NCBI GenBank assembly: GCA_030068075.1
Contig: CM057825.1
Coordinates: forward strand, 77,515,123-77,579,122
Reading direction: 5' to 3'
DNA length: 64,000 bases
Source: Paguma larvata
Lineage: Eukaryota; Chordata; Mammalia; Carnivora; Viverridae
Every line of letters begins with the position of its first letter. The first letter of the stretch is position 1. Below the pieces are notes generated by a model. It searched no databases, had not been told where the DNA came from, and saw only the letters and a list, made by a program, of their open reading frames with translations. The translations under genes were made by a program, and so were the position numbers. This document shows, piece after piece, positions 11,520-22,956 of the stretch.

Positions 11520-11735
11520 AATTACATAAGGGGGCATTTGGGTGGCTCTGTCGGTTCGGGTCATTATCTCCCTGTTTGTAAGTTCAAGCCCCATGTTAGG
11601 CTCTGTGCTGACAGATCAGAGCCTGGAGCCTGCTTCAGATTCTGTGTCTCCCTCTCTGCCCTCTCCTGCTTGCTCTTTCTCTTTCTCTCTCTCTCTCAGA
11701 AGCAAACAAAAAAAAACCAAACGTAATTGCATAAG
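11520..11735 (+). mobile_element. Feliform SINE (SINEC_Fc-type), sense, with internal deletion
   Basis: The head 'ggggcatttgggtggctctgtcggtt' jumps directly to 'cgggtcattatctc', so about 20 bp of the usual tRNA-like part are missing. It then continues through 'ggctctgtgctgacagatcagagcctggagcctgcttc', the CT-rich part and an A-rich tail. The flanks aattacataag (11520-11530) and aattgcataag (11725-11735) form an 11-bp target duplication with one mismatch. Confidence 0.94.
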
Positions 11736-12999
11736 GAAATAGGGAGGAGAGTGCCATGGCTATTGTGGTCGAATTTCACATCTAAGTTCAGAATAATTTT
11801 CCAAAACGAGAGGAATCTAGTGATGCCAGGACATTAGGCAGAGTCTCCAGCAGTAGTGGCACATTGGTGTTTTCTGCCATCCTGACAAGGAAGAATGCCG
11901 GCGGTTTGGTTGATGTTATGGACTCTCTATGGATGGCTGAATTTCCCTTTGAAATTGTACTTCACCAGAATTCAATCTATTGTTCTTTCTGTTGGTGTTC
12001 CTCTGACCCACCTCAGAAATGGGTGAGCTATTTCTTTTACAGTGTACTAAAATATCCTTTATCTATGACACATGACTGCTCACTGCTTTTTAAATAAGTT
12101 AAATTATCCCTAAATAGGGATGCACGTTTTTCATACACATGTACTTGGAATTACCAATTGTTTGTTGTTAAAGAAAATTGCAGCAAACCAGTGTGTTTGA
12201 TGGTTACATTTCTCCTGTGAACAACCTGTTATTTCACTTTTAGTACATGCTAATTCTCCTAAGACCACAGTCCTCAATTCATTTCCTTGGAGACAGGGTA
12301 AGATGGTCCCAGTTTATCAGGATCAGAATATTGTACACTTTAAGAAATTTTAGTTATGATTTTTTCTAACTAAAGTATATTTCAGTCAAGCAAAGCAAAC
12401 AAACAAAACAAAATGAAACCTAAAATCTTCCTCTCTAATTCTACAAATCACTTTTTAAATGCCATCTCTCCTTTTTTCCCCAACCTATGGAAAGACTAGT
12501 TTTCTTCTCTGTCAGTTTTTTCTGTTTTCATACTTTACATCTGGCTGGATAACAAGGACTTTAACTTTCCATTTTATAGCTAAAGACCTTGACCTGTTGG
12601 TTCTAATAAAGAGTTATGAATCATGCCCTGCTAAAATGACCTCACCCCCCCCCCCCTCACCTCGACAAATTCCCTTGGTGGGTGATAAAACAATGGATTG
12701 AAGCGGACACATTTGGTCTCTGTTAAAGCTATTTATGGTGATTTCTCTGCGGCAAGTATTATGCTTAGGGCAACCAGATGCTCCTCTTTCAGGGTCCATC
12801 TTGTAACATTCTCTCAGTATCCCAGGAACTCCTTGGGGGCCAGCAAATTATCCTCTTTCTGCAAATACAGTTAGATAACTTAGCTCCATCCAGGAGAAGC
12901 TATGAATATGGGGAGGAAAAAAAAAACAACGGGAAAGGCACCTTTAATTAAAAAAAAAAAAGATCACTTAACAAATACCATTTGTTTTCTCTTTGTCCA
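11736..12999. other. Non-coding sequence with poly-C and poly-A runs
   Basis: Contains a run of twelve C at 12645-12656 and A-rich runs near 12919-12928 and 12950-12961. Nothing else recognised. Confidence 0.5.
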
Positions 13000-13400
13000 T
13001 ATGCTTAGCTTCCCATCGTGAGGGACTTAGAGGTGGGTAGGCAGCCGTCTGGAGGACGTGAGTGATTTTCACTCTTTGCCGTTTTGTTTCTGAAAGAGTG
13101 CGAGCTGCATGAGCCATCTAACAGCTCAGGGCAGCAGGTATCCATATCTTAGGCTTTATTCTGAGGGTCCTGATTCTCGGTTTTTCTGATTAACGTATTG
13201 TGCACTTTTCTCCGTTTATCCTCCTGACGATGATATATCAATTAAAAAAACTTAAAATCAACTCTCACCCCAGCACAGTCTTCTCTCAGACCATCAAGCT
13301 TTAACGTTTCTAGGGCTTTATGTTCGAAGAAAACATTTCTGAAGATCACTGTATTTATTTCCATCTTTGGAAGATTCGGGTGATCTAATAGGTTACAGTT
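13000..13400. other. Unique block with CpGs, candidate conserved element
   Basis: Scattered CpGs (catcgtg, gccgtctgg, gacgtg, gtgcgagc, aacgtattg, ctgacgatg, aacgtttc, ttcgaag) survive in otherwise AT-rich DNA, and no repeat family fits. This pattern is found in conserved non-coding DNA but does not prove it. Confidence 0.25.
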
Positions 13401-13997
13401 TGTTAGTTGGATGTTTGGTGTTATGTTACCTCTTGAAAGCTTCAGCACCCTCCGTCTTCGTCCCTTTCCCTGGGTCTATTGCCTTTTTTAAAAAACCAAC
13501 AGTAAGAATATTAACACTAATAATATTGTTAAGATTGCAGTCTGCATCACTTCTTAAAGCATAGATGAGTACTTCTGTGTAAGCTCCCAGGAATGTGAAG
13601 AGCTTCGTCTTTATTCCTCTAGGTGAGTTGCCTGGGAGCCCAGGCAGAAAGGGTGTCTAGACCAGAGCCTTCTCCCCTACAGGCTCCCCACACACCATTG
13701 TTCTGTTCCACAAGCAAATTGCATAGATGCCAGCTGTAGAGAACAATATCCCCAGGACAGACTATCAAATTTCATGGAGGCAAGGTACTTTTCTTCTACT
13801 GTTTCAAGAAAATAATTTCCTTTTTAGCAGTGATAGGGAAATGAGTACTGAGAATTATATGGCTTCTTTTGTCTCACCAGCTATGAGAAGTCTGGTCAGT
13901 AGGAGCAGATTTAAAAGAGAACAACAACTCTCTGTTTCTGTTTCTTTAGGGGAGAAATCAGTGTGAAAATTGGATGATGCTCTACCCTGAAGCCATT
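13401..13997. other. Non-coding sequence, nothing recognised
   Basis: No feature assigned. Short frames here have no domain signature. Confidence 0.45.
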
Positions 13998-14053
13998 TGG
14001 TATCCTCAGCACAATGCCTGGCAAGAAGTAGACATTCAAATATTTGCTGAATT
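13998..14053 (+). mobile_element. L2 3'-end relic, sense
   Basis: 'cctcagcacaatgcctggcaagaagtagacattcaaatatttgctgaatt' carries the L2 3' end order (cagcac-agtgcctggca-tagtaggc-ctcaataaatgtttgttgaa). It is short but characteristic; the pieces 'acaatgcctggca' and 'aaatatttgctgaatt' are the best kept. Confidence 0.6.
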
Positions 14054-14563
14054 AAAATTTCCATATTAAAAATATCTGTGAACTGGAAAAAGAAAAAGGG
14101 CATTTAAAATATTAAGTTCCTGTAATGGTTGTTGTAGGATGGAAATGACACAATTAATATCAATGCATGCACATACATTCAGAATGTTTATATACAGTTT
14201 GCAGAGATTTAACATTTAATCCTTTTATGATTGGATAAAATTCCCTTGTTTTATATTTTGACCTTTGACTATTTCCATAGCTTACTTTGGAACTGGCTCT
14301 CAGGAGATAAGTTTCCTGTATGTAAACATGCCATATTTAAAAATTATTTTGGAAGCCCTGATATAATCTGTCAGAATTCAGTTTTCTGAACTGAAGTCTG
14401 CTTTTTGGGAAAAAAACAAAACAAAACAAAACAACTCACTAAACATTGCTTTACACTTTGCACTAGACATTGTTCGAAGTGATAGAGATACAAAGTTGAT
14501 TTCGGTACATTTTCATGCCTTTCAGCATCTCACAGGCTGGCGGGAGGATAAATGATTCCATTA
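14054..14563. other. Non-coding sequence with (CAAAA)n run
   Basis: A (CAAAA)n run lies at about 14410-14434. The remainder is AT-rich without an assigned feature. Confidence 0.45.
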
Positions 14564-14786
14564 GAATCTGTCCAGAGCACCTGGGTGGCTCAGTCAGTTA
14601 AGCGTCCGACTTCAGCTCAGGTCATGATCTCACAGTTCGTGGGTTCAAGCACCACGTCAGGCTCTGTGCTGACAGCTCAGAGCCTGGAACCTGCTTCGGA
14701 TTTTGTCTCTCTCTCTGCTCCTCCCCTGCTCATGGTCTGTCTCTCAAAATTAAAAATAAACATTAAAAAAAAAAAGGAATCTGTCC
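14564..14786 (+). mobile_element. Feliform SINE (SINEC_Fc-type), sense
   Basis: Full tRNA-like head (cacctgggtggctcagtcag, ttaagcgtccgacttcagc), 'tgctgacagctcagagcctgg', CT-rich part and an A tail ending at about 14776. A perfect 10-bp target duplication gaatctgtcc lies at 14564-14573 and 14777-14786. Few mutations suggest a fairly recent insertion. Confidence 0.96.
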
Positions 14787-14860
14787 TCCATGAGAGCAGA
14801 ACTTTGTTCTATTCATCTGTCTGTCCCCAGTGTCAAAAATAGCCTCTGGCACATAGCTGC
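14787..14860 (+). mobile_element. L2 3'-end relic, sense, cut by an LTR
   Basis: 'tccatgagagcagaactttgttc', 'tgtccccagtgtcaaaaatag' and 'ctctggcacatagc' follow the L2 3' end. The match stops at 14860, where the antisense LTR starts. Confidence 0.6.
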
Positions 14861-15264
14861 TGTCTCAGACTGCTCGGGCTGCTATAACAGAATAGTATAC
14901 AGTGGGTTACTTGAAGAAGAGAAATTGATTTCTTACGTTTCTGGAGGCTGGGAAGTCCAAGATCAAGGTGCTGGCAAATTCAGTGTCTGGTGAGGGCTCA
15001 CTTCCTGGCTTGGAGACAGCTGCCTTTTGCTATGTGCTCCCATGGTCTTTCCTTGGTGCATGCTCATGAGGAGAGAAAGAGAGCTCTTGTGTCTCTTCTC
15101 CTCTTGTAAGGGCACTAATATCGTGCTGGAGCATGATATTATTTAAGGCCCAGGACATCAATTAAGCCTAATTGCCTCCCAAAGGCCCCACCTCCAAATA
15201 TCATCACATTAGGGGTTAGGACTTCAACATATGAATTTTGGGGAGACACATTCAATCCTTAACA
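14861..15264 (-). mobile_element. MaLR-type solo LTR (MST/MLT1 group), antisense
   Basis: On the minus strand it starts TGttaaggattgaatgtg, passes 'aattcatatgttgaagtcctaa', 'ggaggtggggcctttgggagg', 'tagtgcccttacaagagg', 'ccctcaccagacactgaat' and 'ttgatcttggacttcccagcc', and ends 'cagcccgagcagtctgagaCA'. That is the standard order of the non-autonomous ERVL-MaLR LTRs, with TG and CA ends kept. No internal region or second LTR is present, so this is a solo LTR. Confidence 0.85.
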
Positions 15265-15410
15265 GTAGCTTTTCCATATAAAAGAATAGATGGATTATTA
15301 TGTTGAAGTAAGATTCTCATTACTGTGTACTTACATGAGAGATGGTCAGTAGTATGAGAACTGAGCTTCACTTCTACCCAATCTCCATCATCATCTATAG
15401 AAGGCCACAC

Positions 15411-15626
15411 TTTTTTTTTTTTTTATGTTTATTTATTTTTGAAAGACAGAGAGACAGAGCGTGAGCAGGGGAAGGGCAGAGAGAGAGGCAGACGCAGGAT
15501 CCAAAGCAGGCTCCAGGCTCTGAGTGGTCAGCACAGAGCCCGACGCGGGGCTCGAACTTACAGACTGCAAGATCATGACCTGAGCCGAAGTCGGCCGCTC
15601 AACCGACTGAGCCACCTAGGCGCCCC
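15411..15626 (-). mobile_element. Feliform SINE (SINEC_Fc-type), antisense
   Basis: T tail of about 14, 'atgtttatttatttttgaaag', GA-rich part, 'caggctccaggctctgag', 'gctcgaacttacagactg', and the head 'gagccacctaggcgcccc'. The flanking 'gccacactttt' (15404-15414) and 'gggcacactttt' (from 15627) suggest a short imperfect target duplication. The CpGs in the head are well kept, so the copy is young. Confidence 0.95.
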
Positions 15627-16203
15627 GGGCACACTTTTCAAATTCTAGATTACAACTTGGCATATTTGGATTGATTTACATGTAAACTTCACATCACCTA
15701 GTGTTGTCTCAGGGCCATCTTCTTGCATAGGACAAAGCATAAATTAGTGATTTCTTTAAGATGGGTGAGTGTCTTGGAGTTATTCTGCAAGCCCTGGATT
15801 CCCAGTTCTCTGTCTCAGGAACAGAAAGAAGAGTCCACCCTATGGAAGCTGGCTTACAGCAAAAATGGTCTAGAAACTCTGGATCAACAAGAGCCTGACA
15901 GGCTGCAGAAAATAAGCATAACTGCCTCATCCAGGACAGGTGGGTTTCTCTGCCGGGAGCGTGACCACAAGTAGAATTACAATAACTGGCCTCCAAACTG
16001 TTGTGATTGGATCCAAGAGTTGGGCAGTTAATCAACAAAATAAGCTTAAAGTGAAGAGTCATAAAAAAGGAGGCATGATAACTAACACAGTTTATTTACA
16101 TGGATTTTGAACATACATATACATATTCATTCTTCAATATTTCGATATGGGGCTAGGCATTCTTTAAGTACTGTTCCGTTGATTGGAATACCTGTTTTTC
16201 TCT
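15627..16203. other. Non-coding sequence, nothing recognised
   Basis: A modest open frame on each strand around 15709-16062 has no recognisable domain. No repeat family was assigned. Confidence 0.45.
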
Positions 16204-16264
16204 CAGTTGCAAACAATAGACATTGACTCTTGAGTGAGTTGAATAGAAAAAGAGTCTATCAGAC
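16204..16264 (+). repeat. Dispersed repeat, copy 1 of a local pair
   Basis: It shares 'agttgcaaacaatagaca' and a following 'tagaaaaag-gtctat' with the copy at 17343-17405, in the same orientation and about 1.14 kb apart. The layout (agttgcaa-caa-aga followed by an A-rich -gaaaaag- stretch) resembles the end of a common mammalian interspersed element that I cannot name. Confidence 0.55.
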
Positions 16265-16467
16265 AGCATGCATCTTCCATGATTTCCAGTGTCTGTGTCT
16301 TTAGATTGAGAACTTAAATATAATTGAAAAGCATTCTGAGAACAGAATCTTTCTATATTTCTATGATTTTCTGCAGGTTTATGGTGGTAAACCTCCCAAT
16401 TCCTCACCAGTTCTACTCTATTAAATCCTTTCAAAACAATAAATTCATTTTATATTAGCATTTCATT

Positions 16468-16723
16468 ATTTTCTCCCAATATTAAAAAAATTTTTTTTTA
16501 AAGTTTACTTATTTATTTGGAGAGAGAGAGAGAGAGAGAGCACAAGCACGTGAGGGGCAGAGAGAAGGAGAGACAGAATCCCAAGCAGGCTCCACACCAT
16601 CAACACAGAGCCCAATGTGGGGGTCGAACTCAACGAACCATGGGATCATGACCTGAGCTGAGAACAAGAGTCTGATGCTTCACTGACTGTGCTACGTAGG
16701 CACCCCTATTTTCTTCCAATATT
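16468..16723 (-). mobile_element. Feliform SINE (SINEC_Fc-type), antisense
   Basis: T-rich tail, (GA)n, 'caggctccacaccatcaaca', and a degraded head 'gctacgtaggcacccc'. A 16-bp target duplication, attttctcccaatatt (16468-16483) and attttcttccaatatt (16708-16723), has a single mismatch. Confidence 0.95.
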
Positions 16724-17342
16724 TTATTAAATTATGGAATTGCAATGGAAGTACAATTGTCATTAATGGGTTTCAGAACAAACTGAAGATTTGTTGATAA
16801 GTTGATAAGAATACAACTCCACGTGTGGCAGCAGAAATGCATACTGCAAAGTAGTCAGTTAGCTGTGAGTGGGAAAAAGGTTTAGTAGATTTAGCACAAG
16901 CTTTGCCTGCAAACCTCTGCTTCTAGCAATGATTCACACTGTAACAACAAGAAACAACATGTAAGACTTTTATTGGGTGAAGATGTGTAGTGCATACTTT
17001 TAATACAATTTTAAAGTAATTTCAAGAAAATACAAAATATAGCACTTCTTTAAGCTTGCTTGACAACTGAAGAAGGATTTGTTTATTTGTGCCAAGATAA
17101 ACAGAATAGTGTAAAGAGTGATTCGGAGCTGGAAAACCTGTATCCATGTCTCAGTTCTGTCACTCACATCTGGGATTCACTCGAACCATCTCAGTGTGTG
17201 CCCAGCTGGATGTCTGAAAGTTGTAGCCTGAATAAAGATTTAGACTCAGCCCATAGGGGCCCAAAATGATCACCATTCTTAGAGGAGCTTTTGGAGAAGT
17301 GCATCAGTTTTATAGGAAATTTATTGCATTAGTCGGAGCTCT
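16724..17342. other. Non-coding sequence, nothing recognised
   Basis: AT-rich sequence without an assigned feature. Confidence 0.45.
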
Positions 17343-17405
17343 TAGTTGCAAACAATAGACACTGACTTTCGAGTGGATAAGTAGAAAAAGGGTCTATAAG
17401 AAGGA
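17343..17405 (+). repeat. Dispersed repeat, copy 2 of a local pair
   Basis: Homologous to 16204-16264 (see there), with a 2-bp gap and several substitutions. Sequence after it differs from that after copy 1, so the shared segment is short. Confidence 0.55.
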
Positions 17406-19532
17406 TATGGGGCAAATTACAGAATCAGCTGCAGTGCCAAGACAGGCAAATCTGCCAGAATCTGCATCCCAAATTATGCACCAGAACTGGTCTGATTAGC
17501 TGCCACCAAGACATAGATGCAAACATCTGTACCACTTCTGCACCAGGAAATTGCTTTTATCATAGCCACAACCAGTGCTGGCACCACTGTTGTTAAGGAC
17601 TCGACCTTATAGACACTGCTTCCTGCTACCACTGCACATGTGTGTATGTGTGTGCTCATGTGTGTACATGCATGCATGAGAGAGTAGGGGTGGGAGTAGA
17701 GAGAGAGAACACACTATCCTTTCCTGTTGAGTCCCTAAATCCTGAGTCCAGTCCAGTGTGGATAGATCTCTTGATTGTTTACTAGCTTGAACTTAGTTAT
17801 AAATAATGCTAAAACAGTAAGTATCTAGCATCTTTAGTGTCAATAGCAAGCTGTTCAGATAGGAATGAACCAAACATAGAAAAAGTTTAGGCTCTAAGCT
17901 GAAATGAATGTCACATGTCCACGTAGGCACAAAACAATTGTGCTGAAACCACCATGAAGTGCAGGAATCCTGAAAAATATATGGTCAAATGAATATAAAG
18001 TGTCCAGAAAGGAGAATCAAGAAGACTTCTGTCCTCATTTTAGAAGGAGGCAAGCCAAAGCTTGAGGGAATTCTATCATGGTGATAGCCGAGAACTGCAA
18101 TTTCACAATTGTTCTCAAGGTAAAGAAGAGAATTGAGGTGGGTGTCCAGGCATTAATTAGCACTTTTTAAGGGTGATGAATGAGCACTTTTATCAGCCCA
18201 CTGGAATGGAAATAGGAATAGGATGTATCCCTAATGGGATAATGGAGCAGTGCTACAGTGCTTTAATTTCCCAATTTTAGTGGGATTTAGGCAGCTGTGA
18301 TTAACCTGACAAATCAAGGAGGGGATGGTTTGAAGGGATCCAAACAGCTGAGCCAACCTGGCACTCCTTCCCCTGCATCCTTGAGGGCCTCATCAGACAA
18401 TGGCTCGGCTCCACTCTTGGTACAAATTCTCTGTCAGGCTTCCAAGGCGAGGTCCCAGTGATGCCGAATGCTGAAGCCAGGGCCAAGATTCTCCTGGCCT
18501 TGGTCCCCTAGTGTGCCCCTGGATGCTGTTTCTCATCCTATTTTGGAACGGGCTGCAGTAGGGAAGATCTCATTTAGAGATAACCAGCCAGCAGTTATCA
18601 CACCCGAGGCGGCCTTTGGATTATTGGCCATTTATATCTACAGCAAACATTTGCTGAACAACCACGGTGTTTAGGACTCAGGATTCGTACCTTGGGGGTT
18701 AGAGGGAGAAGAGGAATGGACAGCCCTGGCTTTAGGAAGGTGAAAGGAAAAGACTAACCTAGTGTGTGGAACTCTGACTGGAAGGGACTCTTTTATATGT
18801 TAATGTAACAGAAAATAGTTACCCTTTTCATCTTGGGCTGCCTGGACTGTGAAAATCGTTCTTCCTTGGGGAGCCGGTGATGTCTGTCAGTGAGCTGATG
18901 GGCACCGGACCTGCTTGGCACTGGTTAGCGAGGGTAGACGAGGCCCCCAAGCCTCAGCCCATGCTTTTGGAATTGGCTGCAGCCAAGTCCCAAACCTCCA
19001 GGTGTGAATGCCAGATCTACTTGGGACAGCCTGGTTGGGGGTCTTTTAGTTGCCAGTTTAAGGTTAAAATAATACTCTTTACGTTTCAACTTCTGCCAGC
19101 CTGTCTCCTCTGTGGCTTATTTTGCCTTGTTTTTAAGCACATGGAAAAATAAGCTCAGGTGGTCAAAAGAATTCTAATGAAGTCAAGTTTCTACTTCAAT
19201 TGCTTTGAATTTGAGAGTCTCCCATAAAGAAAAGAATTGTTTCCTCTGGGTCCTGCCAATGCTTTTATTGTGAAAACAAGAAAGTCCTTCTGTAAACAAA
19301 TGCTTTGATGTTGTTGAGAAGAATTGTAGACACATCCCATCCAGGATGGGGAATAGGTCCTTCAACAGTGAAAATTCTCAAGCAAACTGTGGGGGGCTTT
19401 TATGAAAAAGGTCCAGGCACTGCATGTGGCAGAGTACGAGTACTGAGCGCTGTGTGGGACGAAAACTCCTGGCTTCTTACACATGGCAGTGTGTACAAGC
19501 ACCAGCAAATGCTCTCTAGAGCTTCTCGGTCA
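17406..19532. other. Non-coding sequence, nothing recognised
   Basis: Contains a mixed TG/CATG simple run at about 17636-17677. No exon, RNA gene or repeat family was assigned. The block near 18540-18680 is somewhat richer in CpG (acccgaggcggcc). Confidence 0.45.
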
Positions 19533-19730
19533 AGCACAATTCTAAGTATGTCCATATACTTGAAAACCATGCCACATTCTATGAGATTGATTCTATTATC
19601 ATCCCTCTCACACTCAGATGAAGAGACTAAGGTGCAGAGAGGTTCAGCACTTGTTCAAGGTTCATGCAAGTAACTCTAAGAGCTGGGCATGAACCCCAGG
19701 GCTTGTACCTTTAGCTCCTAGGCCACTGAG
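19533..19730 (-). mobile_element. MIR, antisense
   Basis: 'agcacaattctaagtatg', 'ctctcacactcagatgaagagac', 'ggtgcagagaggttcagcac', 'agagctgggcatgaacccc' and 'agctcctaggccactgag' follow the antisense MIR order across most of its length. Confidence 0.8.
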
Positions 19731-20904
19731 TTTGGGGGATAGTTTTTCTTGGGAATAGAGGAGATACAGCTACCGGATAGTGGGTCTTTGTTGCTGTGGG
19801 CCAGGAATTCTGTCCATTGTGACCCAGTTGCATCACCTTTTGGTTCTACTGTACACAGATCAGCAGCCCTATGTAGTAGGAGAAGAGATAGATGTAAAGG
19901 GAACACGATCCAGGTTATCATTCACCTTTTCTTCCTACTCTGGTCATGGTCAAGGTAGTCTCTAAGTTCGTTGAGGTCAGCGATGATGTCTTATTTAGGG
20001 TTGCAACCCTTTAGTAGCCAGTGAAATGTCTTGGCTTACAATATGTTATGGAAATGACTGAAACTCCTTTTCTGGAGTCCTACTTACCTGTGGAGGGTGA
20101 GCCCTTGAGCTGCTATAGGAGTATTTGATGAGATTATTCTTATTTATAGTTGTGTCCTCAAATCTCTAGCACTTTGGGGACTACTGGTGACATTGATATT
20201 TTATGTTAATGATTTGGTGGAATTTGCAGTTCCCGCAAAAGAAGAAAATAATCCTTGCTTGCTTTCTTTATAACCTGGTCTGGCAATCCTGTGCCTAAAT
20301 TGAAGATTCCCAGAACTGACCTGACATCCTTTATTGTAGTGAGAGCTGAGGTCTGTGCTATATATATATCCCAATAAAGCAGTGGGGCATACATTGGTAA
20401 ATGAACTCTTTTCCTTATCTTTCCTAATGAAATGCCAATTTTATGGGGAGAGGGACAGTTATGTATTCAGCTAAAAATTATCACTTTTCAAAACAACTAG
20501 AGGTGGTCATTTTTCATAGTGCCAGCCAGTGAAATTTAAATTGGGTTTCATGACAAGCTTTTGGTTTCTGATGTAAATACTTTCCCTTTTTCCTTACTTT
20601 GTTATTCTTTCTGCCTGGAATAATGACATGAGACTGAGGATGCAACATCTGTCTTTTTACAGCGAAGCAATAAGCAGGAGGACTAAATCCAACATGCAAG
20701 GGACGGCAGAGCAGGAAGCGAGAGTCTGGGTCATTGACAGCATACTTGAAAAGCTGCAGCAGATCTGGACTGCGTCAATTCAAATTTCTTATTATATGAA
20801 AGAATAAACCTTGTGGAAAGGATAGACTTGGGTTCTAGAAACCAACACTGGTTACAAGAATTACGTATCCATCCATCAGTGGAAAAGGTCATTTATTCAG
20901 ATCC
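19731..20904. other. Non-coding sequence, nothing recognised
   Basis: No feature assigned; short frames on both strands lack signatures. Confidence 0.45.
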
Positions 20905-21082
20905 CTGGACTGTGGGCTTGGGACCAGCAGCATCAGCATCACCCGGGAAGTTGTAAAAATGCAAATTCTTGGGTCCTATTACAGACCCACTGACTTGGAT
21001 ATGCTAGGGGTGGGGTCCAGCAATCTGTTTTAACAAGCCCTCTGGCTGATTCTGATGCAAGCTAAAGATTGAGAATCCTGCT
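20905..21082 (+). mobile_element. MER5A hAT (Charlie) DNA transposon relic
   Basis: 'gggaccagcagcatcagcat', 'cacccgggaagttgtaaaaa', 'gcaaattcttgggtcc', 'aggggtggggtccagcaatc', 'tttaacaagccctctggctg' and 'gctaaagattgagaatcc' are in MER5A order, sense. The copy is almost complete and well preserved. Confidence 0.9.
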
Positions 21083-22351
21083 TAAAATTACTTTCCATAC
21101 TTTAGATTAATTTCCATACATTAGGCTAACCAGGACTGTTTCCCCACCTAGTTCTAAGGTCATTAACATCTTTCTGATATGTGACTTGGTCTCCTAGTGA
21201 CCATCTCCACAGGGAATATCCTGTGATGGTAAATTAAGAAGTTGGCATTCTACTTCCTAAATCAATGTCATGTGAAATGTAGTCCTTTTATCCCAGGAGC
21301 CCTAGGTGAACCACTAATACCAGAATTCTAAATCTGAATTAATCTGTCTTACCGAGGGGAGATCAGTCTGAAGCAAATGACCTCTTTATATGCGTCTTTA
21401 CTCTATTAAGAGCACTTGAATCATACTAAAGTTTAATTTTTTTTTTAAATTTAAAAGGCTAAGAAAATGGGATTTGCCACTAATAATCCAGAATGTGAAC
21501 AATCTAACATTAGCTAACTGGCTATGGAGTCTAAATAGACAAAAGGAAAAATAAAAGATAGGTCTCTCTAGCTAGCTAAGATGATTTGCTGGTTTAAACA
21601 TTTTATAAAAGGTAGATTAAATTTGCCAGACACAAAAAAGATAAACAATATATGGGGAGTTTTGTTTACGTATATGCTTATATTAAAAGCTATTAAAATT
21701 AATGACTTACTTCTTCCCTCATAAAAAGTCCTTAAAATGAAATGTACCTACTTTAAATTAAATTTGATTTGATTTATTCTGGAAGGGACTATCTTAAATC
21801 TTCTCTTGCTTCACAACTGTATTATAACTCATTGTCCCAGAAGATGAAAGCCGGTACATGCAAAAGAAGAATTTGATAGTAATACAGCTTATGTTAGACA
21901 CGAAAAAGTCCATGAACGCATTCAGTTGGAGCTGGTCATCTTTTTGATTCAGATGTTTGACTTTTAGGGATAAAATTAATTTCTGACTTCATCATAGGAA
22001 TATTTTCTGGTGTATCTTTAAAGGTATTTTTAGATGTGGTAAGGTGTGTGGAAATAATATGACTCAGCTAAAAATAGTGAATAGTAAGTACTGAATAAAA
22101 ATACATCGAATCCTTATTATAACATCTGCCATAGCAATGTATGTAAAAGAGCACGAGTCCATCTGGTCTCTCTAACTGTAGCATACTCATTAACAATATA
22201 TTAATACACTTTCATTTTACACTATCACCTGTTTTTTATTGAAGATTCAAAGTGTTTATGTCAAAGACTGTAGGTAGCGTAAGTCATAAATGACGGACTG
22301 ATGTTCAGTTGATAGGTACCAGTAAGGCCCTGAGTACCCCTACTATCCCCA
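21083..22351. other. Non-coding AT-rich sequence
   Basis: AT-rich, no feature recognised. Confidence 0.5.
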
Positions 22352-22609
22352 TAATTAAATGTTAAAAAAATTTTTTTTAATGTTTGTATTTGAAGGAGAG
22401 AGAGGAAGACAGAGCGTGAGTGGGGGAGGGGCAGAGAGAGAGGGAGACAACAATGTGAAGCAAAGCAGGCTCCAGGCTCTGAGCTGTCAGCACAAAGCCC
22501 AATACAGGGCTTGAACTCACAAGCTGTGAGATCATGACCTGAGCCAAAGTCAGATACCCAACTGACTGAGCCACCCAGGAGCCAACCCAGGAACATTTAA
22601 TTAAATGTT
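22352..22609 (-). mobile_element. Feliform SINE (SINEC_Fc-type), antisense
   Basis: T tail, 'atgtttgtatttgaaggagag', 'caggctccaggctctgagct', and the head 'gagccacccaggagcc' followed by a small duplication 'aacccaggaac'. The target duplication taattaaatgtt lies at 22352-22363 and 22598-22609. The right-hand copy opens into the AT palindromic tract. Confidence 0.92.
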
Positions 22610-22642
22610 TAATTAAACATTTAAATGTTTAATTAAATGTTT
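22592..22642. repeat. Palindromic AT-rich tandem tract
   Basis: Alternating units of aacattt and aaatgttt joined by aatta or taaat. It contains the 18-bp perfect palindrome aacatttaattaaatgtt and then repeats the motif. It begins at the right target duplication of the adjacent SINE, so it may have grown from that duplicated target. Confidence 0.8.
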
Positions 22643-22761
22643 TAACTATCACTTATAAGAAAGCACAACCATGAATAGTATACAAGAGAGAGAGCATGGC
22701 TAAGAAAAGTGAGTGAGGGTAATTGCTCCAGCTTGTCCTGGGATCTATAAATATTTTATTT

Positions 22762-22956
22762 TTTAAAAATTAAAAAAATATATATATTTTTTTATTTTGA
22801 GAGAGATAGGGAGAGAGAGAGAATGAGCAGGGGAGGGACAGAGAGAGAGAGAGAGGGAGAGAGAGAATCCCAAGCAGGCTCTGTGCTGTCATCTCAGGAG
22901 CCATGAGCCAAAATCAAGAGTCAGATGCTTAACAAATGGAGCCATCCAGGGACCCC
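22762..22956 (-). mobile_element. Feliform SINE, antisense, internally deleted
   Basis: A/T-rich tail with (TA)n, long (GA)n, 'caagcaggctctgtgctgtc', then a jump to 'gagccaaaatcaagag' and the head 'gagccatccagggaccc'. The central part is missing. I see no clear target duplication. Confidence 0.88.

Noticed and set aside
14564..14786. tRNA gene suspected from the A and B box in the SINE heads
   Set aside because: The heads are tRNA-derived, but they continue into the SINE body and an A tail and are flanked by target duplications; no acceptor stem closes.
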